DNA of 43,214 bases from Vasconcelosia minhoensis LEGE 07310 (GCF_015207255.1 NZ_JADEXG010000047.1:1-43214); one strand, 5' to 3'; numbered from the stretch's first letter, positions 31,201 through 40,844 are shown. Notes: a model not told the origin generated them from the sequence alone. Made by a program: numbers and translations.

Positions 31201-31562
31201 CAGCTTCAGCTGCACATCCTGCCGACTGCCGACATTACCAAACTGCCAGACCACCGGCTGCGGGTCGGCAGCCATGCTGATATTGTTGGCCTCGTTGGCT
31301 TCCGCGATGCTGAAATGAAAACTCTCTCCCACGCCGTCGATTGTAGGCGTCCGTCAGCATTTTCCCTCTCAGTAGGGATACGCAAGTTTTCATCAAGTCG
31401 TGTTGCGATATTCAACCACAGCAGGTCATGCAGAACACATTTCATCCCAATCAGCCATCGGCATCCGTAGAGTTACTGGTTAGGTCTCTAGTTTCGTTCC
31501 CACTTGGAGCAATAATGCAATGGGCGATACAAGTGAGTCTGCTGAAGAGGATTGATTCGCTT
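31201..31562. other. scrambled 360-bp gap, decayed minus-strand coding fragment
   Basis: On the minus strand 31199-31345 reads 'GESFHFSIAEANEANNISM' and further protein-like residues, preceded in another frame by 'HDLLWLNIATRLDENLRIPT'. The two frames could be a frameshifted pseudogene of unknown family. On the plus strand no good frame continues. No RNA gene recognised. Confidence 0.25.
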
Positions 31563-32678
31563 TTATTTGCGATCGCCCGCCCGCTCGGCTGCTCGCCGCT
31601 GTCGTTTTAGTCGCCAAGAGCGCCAGGTCATCGTTCCTAACACCAGCAGCGTCAGCGGCACTACGACAAATCTGAGAATCGCGCCGACCCAGATTGAGCT
31701 CTCGGCATCGGTAGCGTGGAGGATTAGATAAATCGTGTAGGTGATGTAGTAGCTGAGCAGCAGGCCACCTTCCCAGCGCGAAATCGAGTTGCCGGTGAAG
31801 ACGATCGGAAAGCACATGATAGAAACGGCTACCATAATCGGGATATCAAACGTGATCGCCGTATTCGAAACGCTGATGCCGGTCGGCGATAGGGCGCTGG
31901 TCAGCCCCAGCACAATCAAAATGTTGAAAATATTGCTGCCGACCACGTTCCCCACGGCGATGTCGCGCTCGCCCCGGATGCTGGCGATCAGCGAAGTCGC
32001 CAGTTCTGGGAGAGAAGTGCCAAAGGCAACAATAGTCAGGCCAACCACCAGCGGACTGGCCCCGAGCGCAGTGGCAATATCTACCGCATTGTCGACCAGC
32101 ATGTTCGAGCCGGTGACCAGCAGTCCCATGCCCACTAAAAAAAACAGCAGATTGACCCCGGCTGACTTGAGCGAAAAGGGCTGCCGACTGTACCTAGCGT
32201 ACTCATCTTGGACAATTGGATTGGTTTCTCGGCGGCTTTGAAACACAAGAAACAGCGTATAGACAATTCCGCCTATAAATAGAATAGTTCCGTCAGAGGT
32301 GGTTATTGCGCCGTCTAAGCCAAATACCAGCATCAGAATCGATACGCCAATCATAATCGGCACATCGAGCCGTACGAGCTGCTGAGCCACGATCAGCGGT
32401 GCAATTAGAGAAGAAATGCCAAGAATTAGCAGAATATTGCAGATGTTGCTGCCGACGACATTCCCTAGGGCAATATCGGCCTGGCCGCTAAAGCTGGCGC
32501 GCAGGCTGACGGCGAGCTCTGGGGCACTAGTGCCAAACGCCACGACCGTCAGCCCAATTACCAGAGAGGAGATCCCAACTAGGGCCGCGAGCCGTGACGC
32601 CCCGCGAACCAATAGCTCTGCTCCCAGTACCAGTAAAACTAGACCGATGACCAGTAGAACGATAGACGTAATATTCAT
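31563..32678 (-). CDS. calcium/sodium antiporter (CaCA family)
   Basis: 371 residues from the ATG at 32678. It has two inverted repeats with the alpha motifs: 'GLTVVAFGTSAPELAVS' plus 'GNVVGSNICNI', and 'GLTIVAFGTSLPELATS' plus 'GNVVGSNIFNI'. The Glu in GTSxPELA are the ion-binding residues. Ten or so membrane segments; a basic C-terminal tail RSWRLKRQRRAAERAGDRK. Family members exchange Ca2+ (or K+) against Na+ or H+ at the inner membrane. Confidence 0.93.
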   Translation of the reverse strand: MNITSIVLLVIGLVLLVLGAELLVRGASRLAALVGISSLVIGLTVVAFGTSAPELAVSLRASFSGQADIALGNVVGSNICNILLILGISSLIAPLIVAQQLVRLDVPIMIGVSILMLVFGLDGAITTSDGTILFIGGIVYTLFLVFQSRRETNPIVQDEYARYSRQPFSLKSAGVNLLFFLVGMGLLVTGSNMLVDNAVDIATALGASPLVVGLTIVAFGTSLPELATSLIASIRGERDIAVGNVVGSNIFNILIVLGLTSALSPTGISVSNTAITFDIPIMVAVSIMCFPIVFTGNSISRWEGGLLLSYYITYTIYLILHATDAESSIWVGAILRFVVVPLTLLVLGTMTWRSWRLKRQRRAAERAGDRK

Positions 32679-32772
32679 ATGGAGGGCGATCGCACCCACA
32701 GTCCCCAAGCAATCTGTCTTTTATTAAACTGCTAAAAGTCAATCCTGGTCTAGAAATCCCTGACTTATTTAC

Positions 32773-33348
32773 ATGAATTTAGCCCCCTGGCGGCCGCTGG
32801 TCGCCCGTGCCCTGCATCGCAATCGAGCCCAGGCCGAGTCGCGATATCTTCAGCTTGCGACGGTTCGCGGGTCGGGGCAGCCCGCTAACCGGACCGTCGT
32901 TTTCCGCGGTTTTTTAGAAGACAGCGACTGCCTCCAGTTTGCCGTGGACCGCCGCAGTGAGAAAATTCATCAGCTCGAAGCCTGCCCTTGGGGAGAAGTC
33001 TGCTGGTACTTTACGAAAACGCGGGAGCAGTTTCGAGTTTTGGGTCGGCTGACGCTGGTTGACCGAGATACGGCCGAGCCGCCCCTCGCCGCCGCTCGCG
33101 ATGCGCTCTGGCAGAACCTGTCAGGCAGCGCCCGAAAGCAGTTTGCCTGGCCCCATCCCCAGCATGAGAGAGCCCGGAAAGCCGCCTTTGAGCCACCGCA
33201 GCCAGATCCGAACCAGCCGCTGCCGCAGTTTTGCCTGTTGCTGTTGGCGCCTGAGACCGTCGATCACCTGGAGCTGCAGGGCGACCCTCAAAACCGCTGT
33301 ATTTATGAGCTGAAGCAAACCTGGATGAGCCGCGCCGTGAATCCTTAG
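32773..33348 (+). CDS. PPOX-class FMN flavoprotein (Npun_F5749-like)
   Basis: 191 residues, starting MNLAPWRPLVARALHRNR. 'RYLQLATVRGSGQPANRTVVFRGF' and 'VDRRSEKIHQLEACPWGEVCWYFTKTREQFRVLG' match cyanobacterial pyridoxamine-phosphate-oxidase-like flavoproteins, including the FMN phosphate-contact arginine. Family annotation is clear but the substrate is unproven (it may not be pyridoxamine phosphate). It converges with cysE, overlapping by 4 bp. Confidence 0.9.
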   Translation: MNLAPWRPLVARALHRNRAQAESRYLQLATVRGSGQPANRTVVFRGFLEDSDCLQFAVDRRSEKIHQLEACPWGEVCWYFTKTREQFRVLGRLTLVDRDTAEPPLAAARDALWQNLSGSARKQFAWPHPQHERARKAAFEPPQPDPNQPLPQFCLLLLAPETVDHLELQGDPQNRCIYELKQTWMSRAVNP

Positions 33349-34124
33349 ATACCCGTGCCGTCTAAAAATTCTTCGATGGCGCGATCGCCAATCCGACAGC
33401 AGTCACTGTCATCCCCGAGCGGCCTATAGCTGACTTGGGAGTTCGCGCCCGCAGTCACTAGACGGTGAGAACGGTCAAGGCGATCAGGCTGCTGAGCCTG
33501 GAGCTCACCCACCTGCTGCTCCAGATCCTCAATCCGGTCAAGCAGCGCGCGAATGGCCCGGGCCTCAGAGTCGGGCAGCAGGCCATGCTCCAGCGGGTCA
33601 ACCCGTTCGCCCGAGCGGTAGACCACCCGGCCCGGAACGCCGACCACCGTACAGTCCGAGGGCACCTCCCGCAGCACAACGGAGCCTGCCCCAATCCTCA
33701 CGTTATGACCGATCAGGATATTGCCCAGCACCTTAGCACCCGCCCCGACGACGACATTTTCACCCAGAGTCGGGTGGCGCTTGCCGCTTTCTTTACCCGT
33801 GCCGCCCAGAGTAACGCCCTGATAAATCAGAGCATAGTCCCCAATAATCGCGGTTTCACCAATGACGACGCCCATGCCGTGGTCGATAAAGACGCCGCAG
33901 CCAATGGTTGCGCCGGGGTGAATTTCAATTCCGGTTAGCAGCCGGGCGATATGGGAAAGCATCCGAGGGAAGAAGGGCAGTCCCAAGGTCCAGAATGCGT
34001 GGCTGATGCGATGCAGCAGCAAGGCCTGCAAGCCGGGATAGAAAAATATAACTTCTAGCCAGTTCCGAGCGGCCGGATCGCGCTCGAAAATAATTCGGAA
34101 ATCTTTGGCTAGGGCTTTGAACAC
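33345..34124 (-). CDS. cysE: serine O-acetyltransferase
   Basis: 259 residues. N-terminal helical domain (MFKALAKDFRIIFERDPAARN), then the left-handed beta-helix with hexapeptides, including 'GCGVFIDHGMGVVIGETAIIGDYALIYQGVTLGGTGKESGKRHPTLGENVVVGAGAKVLG', matching CysE with its catalytic His and Asp. It transfers acetyl from acetyl-CoA to serine, the first committed step of cysteine synthesis. The C-terminus is longer than usual for bacterial CysE, with a coiled stretch 'LDRIEDLEQQVGELQAQQ' and a tail ending GDRAIEEFLDGTGI. Confidence 0.94.
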   Translation of the reverse strand: MFKALAKDFRIIFERDPAARNWLEVIFFYPGLQALLLHRISHAFWTLGLPFFPRMLSHIARLLTGIEIHPGATIGCGVFIDHGMGVVIGETAIIGDYALIYQGVTLGGTGKESGKRHPTLGENVVVGAGAKVLGNILIGHNVRIGAGSVVLREVPSDCTVVGVPGRVVYRSGERVDPLEHGLLPDSEARAIRALLDRIEDLEQQVGELQAQQPDRLDRSHRLVTAGANSQVSYRPLGDDSDCCRIGDRAIEEFLDGTGI

Positions 34125-34215
34125 AGGTTGTTCCTCTAGTCAGAATCGGCTGACGGCGATTAATAAAAATCAACCAGACTTATCTTAACGCTATTGGGGT
34201 GCGGACTCAGGGGCT

Positions 34216-34719
34216 CTATTGCGGCGGGGAGGGTTCGCCCACGCTGAGCCGATAGTCATAGCGCGCCCCGGCGTCAAAGGTGCCAACCCAGATCTGGTAG
34301 ATCCCAGCGGGCCAGTCGGCATCGCTAATTCTGGCATCGCGATCGCGGCGGCTGGCATTGTCATTGCATCTAACGACGCTGTCTGGCCCTTGAACCAGCA
34401 GCGTTGTGTCATTCCCACCGCTATCGACAGCAATGGTCAAATTCGGGAAATCCTGCTCCAGGACAAGGATATGATCGGGCGTGGTATCGGCATAGCCCAG
34501 GCAGAGATTGCCGCCGCGATCGCGGGCAGACAGATTTGATAGACGATAGGAGCCAGCGGTGAATCCAGCTAGTCGGGACGGCTCAGCCGCTTCCCCCCGG
34601 GCCAGGGTCACCCCGGCAAAATTTGCGGTTTGGGCCACAGCAGGCAGCCCGACTAAGGCAGCCCCTAGCATGGCTGCGGTCAGCCGTCGGAGGCAACGTC
34701 CTAGGGTTTGGTAGGTCAT
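34216..34719 (-). CDS. exported PPC-like domain protein
   Basis: 167 residues. The N-terminus MTYQTLGRCLRRLTAAMLGA with a hydrophobic core and an ALVGLPAVAQ-type cleavage region looks like a Sec signal peptide. The rest is a beta-rich domain with 'LVLEQDFPNLTIAVDSGGNDTTLLVQGPDSVVRCNDNAS' and 'WPAGIYQIWVGTFDAGARYDYRLSVGE', like a peptidase pre-peptidase C-terminal (PPC) domain. It is likely periplasmic or surface; function unknown. Stop at 34216, no obvious operon partner. Confidence 0.75.
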   Translation of the reverse strand: MTYQTLGRCLRRLTAAMLGAALVGLPAVAQTANFAGVTLARGEAAEPSRLAGFTAGSYRLSNLSARDRGGNLCLGYADTTPDHILVLEQDFPNLTIAVDSGGNDTTLLVQGPDSVVRCNDNASRRDRDARISDADWPAGIYQIWVGTFDAGARYDYRLSVGEPSPPQ

Positions 34720-34856
34720 GGCTAACGCGGTTGGGGGCTAAAGCGACGGTTTAAAGTGACCGAGATCGCATCAGCAATCCGGATACTTATGTGACTAATC
34801 TAACAATTCCGCCTCTGCTCTACCAGGTCAGATCGGGCGGGATAACCGACGGTCGC

Positions 34857-36401
34857 CTAAGTCGCGCCGATGCCTAACCGTCCGGCCAAACTCGGCGTCA
34901 GGGGGAGCAGCGTCACCAGCATGAGAAATAGGATTAGCAGCCCAAGAGCAGCGCGGGCATCATCGGGTTCGCTCAGGTCGTCTAGGCAGGGGCGCTCCAG
35001 CCGCCGCTGCAAAAATAGAATCAGAATCGCCCAGTAGAGGGCCAGCGGATTGACCAGCGAAACGAGGGCCAGCCCGATCAGGGTGATCGTCGTCGCCCGG
35101 CCCGTAGTTTTGCGACCGTAGATCGCCTGGACGATGCGGCCGCCGTCTAGCTGGCCGGCGGGCATCACGTTGAGGGCCGTAATCGCCAGGCCCAGCCAGC
35201 CCACCAGGGTGAGCGGATGGACATCGACGACGGCCTGCTGTAGCGCATCGCCCAGCACGACGCGAGCCAATGCTCCGACCAGGATAGAACTCTGGAAATA
35301 GGCGGCCGGCAGCTGAAAATAGCTGCCGGGGTGAGAGATCACCAGTCCCACCAGCAAAAAGAGCAGGGACAGCAGGCCGCCCGCTGCGGGTCCCGCAAAG
35401 GCGATATCGAACAGCACCGAACGGTTGGGCAGCAGCGACTCAAACCGCATCAGCCCGCCAAACGACCCCAGCTGCCAGGCAGGGAGAAAGAACGGCGGGC
35501 TGATGCGAATATCGTAGCGCTCAGCGACCAGCCGATGACCAACCTCATGGACAACTAAAACTGCGGCTAGCCCCAGCGCAAAGGGAAGCGCCTCGGGCCA
35601 CCGCTGCGGCTGGCGGAAAAAGTCAAATTCCTGGATAATCCCAGCGGTTTCTAGGCAGGTCGCAAAGGTCGCGATCGCCAGCACCCCAGCCAGAATTTTC
35701 TGGCCCAGCGTCGTCGGCTGCGGATCGGCAGTGCTCGGCAGCCCAACCGCGACCGGCTTGCCCTCTGGTCCCTCGATTAAAAATAGGTGATAGCGCTCGT
35801 CTAAACGTTCGGCCAGCAGCTGATTGAGCTTTTCAGCCGTCTCAGCCGGCTGACCGCGCAGGTTGCCCTTAAAAATAGCGCCTTGATCGTAGGGAATCGT
35901 TTCCGTGCGAAAAAATGTATCAATGCCAAAAATTCCTTCAATCGCCGCCAGGTCTTCAGCGGGTATCGGTGCTGGTACCGCTGCTTCAGCGTCGGGAGGG
36001 TCAGTTTTAAGGGATTCAGTCGGCTCAGCTTCCACTCCCGCTGAACTCGGCTCATTCTCCAGCGCTGAAGGATCGGCTGACGGCGTTTCGGTTGAGCTTT
36101 CCATGGCCTTCGCGGCTAGGGCCTCGGCTCGCTTGGTGGCGAGCTCGTCCTGACCACTCGCCCGCAGCAGCCGACCTAAATAGATGTAGAGACCGGCTGA
36201 GACCAGGACTAGAGCCAGCACCCAGACCAGATTGAGATAGATGCCCGCCGCAAACAGACCAAAAAACAGCAGCCACGGCGTCATCAACACGACCGACTGG
36301 AGCCAGGCCAAAATGCCTATCCGACCGTAGGGGCGAGCCCGCCCAAAGCCCCAGGCCAAAACGCCGAAGGCCGCTAGCAAAATCAGAGCAGTTGTTGTCA
36401 T
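34857..36401 (-). CDS. site-2 protease family (M50) membrane metalloprotease
   Basis: 514 residues from the ATG at 36401 (MTTTALILLAAFGVLAWG); a longer frame to 36530 would add a non-conserved leader. Several membrane segments. 'VVHEVGHRLVAERY' is the zinc HExxH motif (H285, E286, H289), and 'NVMPAGQLDGGRIVQ' carries the conserved Asp ligand (LDG). Between the first helices and the protease domain there is a ~70-residue acidic, Ala/Ser/Glu/Pro-rich linker and a helical domain, as in cyanobacterial and plant EGY1-like S2Ps. It probably cuts membrane-spanning regulators; its substrate is unknown. Confidence 0.9.
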   Translation of the reverse strand: MTTTALILLAAFGVLAWGFGRARPYGRIGILAWLQSVVLMTPWLLFFGLFAAGIYLNLVWVLALVLVSAGLYIYLGRLLRASGQDELATKRAEALAAKAMESSTETPSADPSALENEPSSAGVEAEPTESLKTDPPDAEAAVPAPIPAEDLAAIEGIFGIDTFFRTETIPYDQGAIFKGNLRGQPAETAEKLNQLLAERLDERYHLFLIEGPEGKPVAVGLPSTADPQPTTLGQKILAGVLAIATFATCLETAGIIQEFDFFRQPQRWPEALPFALGLAAVLVVHEVGHRLVAERYDIRISPPFFLPAWQLGSFGGLMRFESLLPNRSVLFDIAFAGPAAGGLLSLLFLLVGLVISHPGSYFQLPAAYFQSSILVGALARVVLGDALQQAVVDVHPLTLVGWLGLAITALNVMPAGQLDGGRIVQAIYGRKTTGRATTITLIGLALVSLVNPLALYWAILILFLQRRLERPCLDDLSEPDDARAALGLLILFLMLVTLLPLTPSLAGRLGIGAT

Positions 36402-36562
36402 CAATTTATCTCCACCATCTATTGTTGGCGACTGGCGTCTTAAATGGAGCCATCGCTGCCACGACTGACCCATAGGTATCCACCAAGCACCGGAGCTTTC
36501 GGGTACACTCTCTGTGAGACGTCTGCCCACTGGCCCAATCTGGACAGCGGTAATCCCAAGCT

Positions 36563-37963
36563 ATGGCTTCCGACCCATCCCAATCAAACCGCTCGCGCCA
36601 GCCCCAAGAGCAGCTCCCATCAGCCGAGGCCAACCCGTGGGTTACACCCCGCCCTCAGCATGGATCGGAGAACGGGTCGCGATCGCCCTACGATGAGCCG
36701 TTCACTCTAGATTACAACCCCGACCCCGACTTTCCCCCCGAATCGGCCGCTGGCTCGGCCGATAGCATCGGCGCGGACTCCAGTCACGCTGAGGCTTTTG
36801 ATGCAGTTGCCCCAAGCAGTTCGCGCTCAGCTCAGCTCAGCCGCTCGCGCGATCGCTTTCCAGCTGGTCAGCCGCCGATTAATCTAGTCGCGATCGCCGC
36901 GGCGCTAGTCGTTTTACTGGGGCTGTGGCTCAACAGTTTCTGGCTGATCCTGGTGGGCTCCCTAGGCGCGTCTGGGGTGGCGCTACGATTGCTCAACCCC
37001 ACCTTTCAGGAAATTGCTCGGGAGCTCTCGCCGCGGCAGCAGTCGCTGTTCGTCGCCGTACCGACGCTGCTGCTGGGGCTGGTCGGTCTGCTCAAGATCA
37101 GCGGCTTGAATCAGCGGGTAATCCAGTGGGAAAGCAGCATCCGCTGGGACATTGTCGGCTCGATCGGGGACTTTCTGGGGGCAATTGGCCAAATCTTTAT
37201 CGCTATCCTGGCCGTCTATGTGGCCTGGCGGCAGTACATTATCTCCCGCGACCTGACCCTACAGCAAAACCTGATTACCCAGCAGCAGACGATCGATGCC
37301 TATTTCCAGGGCATTTCAGAGCTGGTGCTGGACGATGAGGGGCTACTCGAAGACTGGCCTCAGGAGCGAGTGATTGCCGAAGCCCGGACGGCGGCAATCC
37401 TCAGCAGCATTGACGCCAACGGCAAGGCCAAGGTGCTGCGCTTCCTCTCCCGCTCCAAGCTGCTGACGCCGCTGGCCCGCGATCGCCGTCTAGGTCGCCC
37501 CATCCTCGACGGTGCGGGTGGGTATGCCGAAGACCGGCAGCACGGTACCCGCGTCATCGATATTGGCGTCATGCTGGCCGCTAGCGACCTGTCAGGCACC
37601 GACCTGCGGTGGATCGACCTGAGCGCAGCTAATCTGATTCGGGCTAATTTCACCGGCTGCGATCTGGTCAGGGTCAACTTTGCCGGGACGATTCTCTGTG
37701 ATGCCCAGTTTGTTGGGGCTGACCTATTTGGCGTCCAGCTCTTCCATGGCGATATTGAAACCGCGACGCCGCGCACCCGCAGCCAGCCGCCCAACCACAG
37801 TACCGGTGAGTTTTCGGGTGCAGTCGTAGAAGGGGCTGACTTCACCGCCGCTGAGCGCATGTCCGAGGCGCAGCGTCGCTACTGCTGTGCCTGGGGCGGA
37901 GAAAAAACCCGAGCCACCGTCCCCGGCGGCTGCGAAGATATCCCCAACCGACTGGGGCGATGA
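36563..37963 (+). CDS. membrane pentapeptide-repeat protein
   Basis: 466 residues. About 110 residues of low-complexity Ser/Pro/Asp leader, then two hydrophobic stretches (around residues 110-135 and 160-180), a helical region, another membrane segment near 'DFLGAIGQIFIAILAVYVAWRQYII'. The C-terminal half holds pentapeptides A(D/N)LxX-type: 'DLSGTDLRWIDLSAANLIRANFTGCDLVRVNFAGT' and 'VGADLFGVQLFHGD'. It is divergent from the site-2 protease gene over ~160 bp. Function unknown; cyanobacterial members are usually envelope-associated. Confidence 0.8.
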   Translation: MASDPSQSNRSRQPQEQLPSAEANPWVTPRPQHGSENGSRSPYDEPFTLDYNPDPDFPPESAAGSADSIGADSSHAEAFDAVAPSSSRSAQLSRSRDRFPAGQPPINLVAIAAALVVLLGLWLNSFWLILVGSLGASGVALRLLNPTFQEIARELSPRQQSLFVAVPTLLLGLVGLLKISGLNQRVIQWESSIRWDIVGSIGDFLGAIGQIFIAILAVYVAWRQYIISRDLTLQQNLITQQQTIDAYFQGISELVLDDEGLLEDWPQERVIAEARTAAILSSIDANGKAKVLRFLSRSKLLTPLARDRRLGRPILDGAGGYAEDRQHGTRVIDIGVMLAASDLSGTDLRWIDLSAANLIRANFTGCDLVRVNFAGTILCDAQFVGADLFGVQLFHGDIETATPRTRSQPPNHSTGEFSGAVVEGADFTAAERMSEAQRRYCCAWGGEKTRATVPGGCEDIPNRLGR

Positions 37964-37991
37964 TGAAGTTCCTGAAAATATGCCGAGCGAT

Positions 37992-38021
37992 TTGACAAGT
38001 TTTTGTACAGCCTGATGTCTA
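37992..38021 (+). promoter_or_regulatory. tentative promoter for the polysaccharide gene run
   Basis: TTGACA at 37992-37997 is followed at 17-18 nt by ATGTCT/TGTCTA, a weak -10, in the 129-bp gap before hpsL. This is a visual match only, and no motif for the hormogonium sigma factor SigJ was verified. Confidence 0.25.
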
Positions 38022-38092
38022 ACCTCCGTAGAATCTGAGGAATGACGGCTCTTTTGGGTAAATTTGTATAGGCTCTTTCATTTAGCGGCAAT

Positions 38093-39766
38093 ATGGCTAA
38101 AAAGCGACCTCCTAAAAAGCAGGCTAAAAAACGGTCCAAAAAACGTAGGACCCGGGATCGAGCTGGCCAGACAGAGACGCTTAGTCCGAAAGCGCAAATG
38201 CTGCAAAAACGAGCAGCGGCCAGCGCTCGGCAGCAGGTGATTAAAGATATTGCCTCGACCGTTTTTGGGACAACGCTGCTGGGGCTGGTGGTGGGCTTGC
38301 TGGTCGAACCGAAGCTTGGGATTGCCCTCGTAGCGGCGCTGTCCAGCCTGATTTTGTCTTTTAAGTATCAGCGTCAGGCCCTCTATGCCCTGATCATCTA
38401 CGTTCCGTTTGCCGGTACGGTGGTCTACGCCCTGGGGGGCAGCGCTATTCTCCAGCTGGCCAAAGACCTCTTTTATATTCCAGCCCTGCTTGGCGTGGTG
38501 CAATTTTGCCGCAAGAATCGCCTGCCGCTCGTCATCCCGGCTGCGATTAAGCTGCCGCTCGGGCTGCTGCTAACGCTCGTGCTGCTGACCCTGCTGCTGG
38601 TGAATGCGCCCCAGCAGTTTCAATCGGAGGGCGAGCAACCCATTATCATGGGCATTTTAGGACTCAAGATACTGCTGGGCTACCTGCCGCTGATTGCCTG
38701 CATCTACTACCTCATTCGCACCAGCAAAGACCTTTACTTTCTGCTGCGGCTGCAAGTGGTGCTGGTGCTAGTCGCCTGCAGCCTCGGCATGATCCAGTAC
38801 CTGATGCTGAAGACGGGCATCTGTTCTGCCACGGCAGGAACGGGGGAGGAACTGTTTAGGGCTTCTACCGCAGCGCGCTGCTTGGTCGGCGGCTCCCTCC
38901 TCTATGCCCCTGGGGAAGGCCAGATTCGGCTACCGGGAACCTTTGCCGCGCCCTGGCAGTGGGGTTGGTTTCTGATTTCCAGTGCTTTTTTCAGCTTTGG
39001 CACGACCTTTAATGACCGTTCCCCCTTTTGGCGATTGCTGGGTCTAATTTCGCTCGTCGCTGTGATGATTATGTCGGTGATCTCAGGCCAGCGAATTGCG
39101 CTACTGCTGGTGCCATCCGCTATCGTATTGCTCAGCGTGCTGACGGGCCAAATCGCCAATCTCAAGCGGTTTGTGCCAATCGCCATTGTCATGGGGCTGA
39201 TTCTGACGTTTTTAATCGTGAGAAATCCCGACGTGGTTCAAGCCCGGATTAACAGCTTCCAGTCCCGATGGAACGCCTCGCCCCCGATCGGATTTATTCA
39301 GAATCAGTTTGGTCAGGTCATGGGTGAGCAAGAAGGCATTTTTGGCCGTGGGGTTGGACGCGCCACGAATGCAACCCGAACCTTTGGTGAGACGGTTTTG
39401 CTCGAAACCTATCATCCCAAGCTGCTCTATGAGATTGGGCCGCTAGGGCTGCTAGCGGTGCTGATGCTCTACACGACGCTGACGATCTCAACCTTCAGAG
39501 CCTACCGAGCGACCAAAGATAAATACCTGCGGGGCTATGCCGCTTCGATGTGGGTATTCGTCCTGTTTATCAGCTATTTTCCCTACTACTATCCCCTCGA
39601 CGTAGACCCAGTTGGGGTCTATTACTGGCTGGCCGCTGGCATTGCCCTCAAGCTGCCCGAAATTGACCGAGAGGAGCGCGAGGCCGCTGAGGCGTTCAGG
39701 GCTGAAGCTGAAGGTCGGTCTCCCAGGCTGAAGCGGCGGCGAAAGAAAACGCCGGAATTTGTCTAA
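38093..39766 (+). CDS. hpsL: O-antigen ligase/polymerase-like protein, HpsL-like
   Basis: 557 residues. A very basic N-terminus (MAKKRPPKKQAKKRSKKRRT) precedes about eleven membrane segments. 'GEGQIRLPGTFAAPWQWGWFLIS' and 'YEIGPLGLLAVLMLYTT', together with 'YPLDVDPVGVYYWLAAGIALKLPE', match the cyanobacterial HpsL (hormogonium polysaccharide synthesis) proteins I recall. It is a Wzy/WaaL-like candidate that would polymerise or ligate sugar repeat units. It starts the run hpsL-N-O-P, with small gaps and no other obvious promoter after it. The hps assignment is recognition, not a search. Confidence 0.75.
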   Translation: MAKKRPPKKQAKKRSKKRRTRDRAGQTETLSPKAQMLQKRAAASARQQVIKDIASTVFGTTLLGLVVGLLVEPKLGIALVAALSSLILSFKYQRQALYALIIYVPFAGTVVYALGGSAILQLAKDLFYIPALLGVVQFCRKNRLPLVIPAAIKLPLGLLLTLVLLTLLLVNAPQQFQSEGEQPIIMGILGLKILLGYLPLIACIYYLIRTSKDLYFLLRLQVVLVLVACSLGMIQYLMLKTGICSATAGTGEELFRASTAARCLVGGSLLYAPGEGQIRLPGTFAAPWQWGWFLISSAFFSFGTTFNDRSPFWRLLGLISLVAVMIMSVISGQRIALLLVPSAIVLLSVLTGQIANLKRFVPIAIVMGLILTFLIVRNPDVVQARINSFQSRWNASPPIGFIQNQFGQVMGEQEGIFGRGVGRATNATRTFGETVLLETYHPKLLYEIGPLGLLAVLMLYTTLTISTFRAYRATKDKYLRGYAASMWVFVLFISYFPYYYPLDVDPVGVYYWLAAGIALKLPEIDREEREAAEAFRAEAEGRSPRLKRRRKKTPEFV

Positions 39767-39801
39767 ACGTCTCATCCCTGTCGGTCGAATAAACTACTGC
39801 A

Positions 39802-40824
39802 ATGGTATCTGCGATGATCTGGCCTTTGATTTCAGTAATTGTGCCGACCTACGGCCGAGAAGAGGTGCTCTGCTCTACCCTCGCCAATGTGCTAGAGCAG
39901 ACCTACCCGGCCTACGAGGTGATTGTGGTTGACCAGACTCAGCAGCACCAGCCCGAAACAGCGGCCTATTTACAGCGTCTGACGGATGAGCAAAAAATTC
40001 GCTTTTATCGGGTGGACTGGGCGAGCCTGCCCGGTGCCCGGAACTATGCGATTGAGCGATCGCACGGCGAAATTCTGCTCTTTATCGACGACGATGTGGA
40101 ACTTCCCCCCGGCTATCTCCAGGCCCATGCCCAGAACTATTTAGATCGAGAAGACATTGGCGCGGTGGCGGGGCGAGTCTTTGACCGGATGAAGCTGGCG
40201 GAGTCGCAGTCGGCCAAGCAAATCGAAACCCTGCCGCCGGCGGCGATGGATCCCGGCATTGCTTGGTACCACATCGATTTGGTGCATACGGTTAAGCCGC
40301 AACAGGTGCTGACAGCGCGGGGCTGTAATATGTCATTCCGGCGATTGCTATTTGAGCGGCACGGGCTGCGCTTTGACGAACGCTTCCAGGGCAGCGCGGT
40401 GCGGGAAGAATCGGACTTTTGTCTGCGGATTCGCGCCACCGGCTACAAAATCTGGTACGACCCGGCGGCCCACCTGGTGCACCTGGGCGAAGAAACCGGC
40501 GGCTGCCACGATATCAGCACGCGATCGCTCAAGTATCAGACCACCTTTTATCACAACCATTTTCTGCTGGGGCTGAAAAACCTAACGCCGGGGCAGCTGG
40601 CCCGACTATCGGCTAGCCTGTTCGACTGCCACGTCCTGGGCAACCCGCCCTGCAATAAAAGCGGCTCGCCGATCAAAATCATCAGCCGTTTTGGCTTCTA
40701 CAGCCTGGGCTTCCTCAAAGCCTGTGGCACCTTGCTCAAGGCTCAAGGGCGCGATGGGCGTCTCTATAGCCGCCAGCCGATGGAGCCGGTGGCTGCGGCG
40801 ACTCCCGAAGTCAGCGCCAGTTAA
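39802..40824 (+). CDS. hpsN: family 2 glycosyltransferase, HpsN-like
   Basis: 340 residues, or 336 from the ATG at 39814. 'ISVIVPTYGREEVLCSTLANVLEQTYPAYEVIVVDQTQ' is the GT-A nucleotide-sugar fold start; 'ILLFIDDDVELPPGYL' is the DxD-type metal site (residues about 91-105); 'VREESDFCLRIRATGYKIWYDPAAHLVHLGEETGG' is the acceptor/catalytic part. It is a cytoplasmic inverting GT2 enzyme. The gap after hpsL is only 35 bp, so they are probably cotranscribed. Confidence 0.75.
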   Translation: MVSAMIWPLISVIVPTYGREEVLCSTLANVLEQTYPAYEVIVVDQTQQHQPETAAYLQRLTDEQKIRFYRVDWASLPGARNYAIERSHGEILLFIDDDVELPPGYLQAHAQNYLDREDIGAVAGRVFDRMKLAESQSAKQIETLPPAAMDPGIAWYHIDLVHTVKPQQVLTARGCNMSFRRLLFERHGLRFDERFQGSAVREESDFCLRIRATGYKIWYDPAAHLVHLGEETGGCHDISTRSLKYQTTFYHNHFLLGLKNLTPGQLARLSASLFDCHVLGNPPCNKSGSPIKIISRFGFYSLGFLKACGTLLKAQGRDGRLYSRQPMEPVAAATPEVSAS

Positions 40825-40844
40825 TCTCTGGAGATCCTCGCGCT

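Noticed and set aside
31147..31470. 107-residue plus-strand protein after the methyltransferase
   Set aside because: Only the first ~18 residues look like a protein; the rest is the reverse of minus-strand protein-like sequence.
36281..36530. Extended N-terminus of the site-2 protease starting at 36530
   Set aside because: The added 43 residues look unrelated to the family and the ATG at 36401 gives the expected hydrophobic start.
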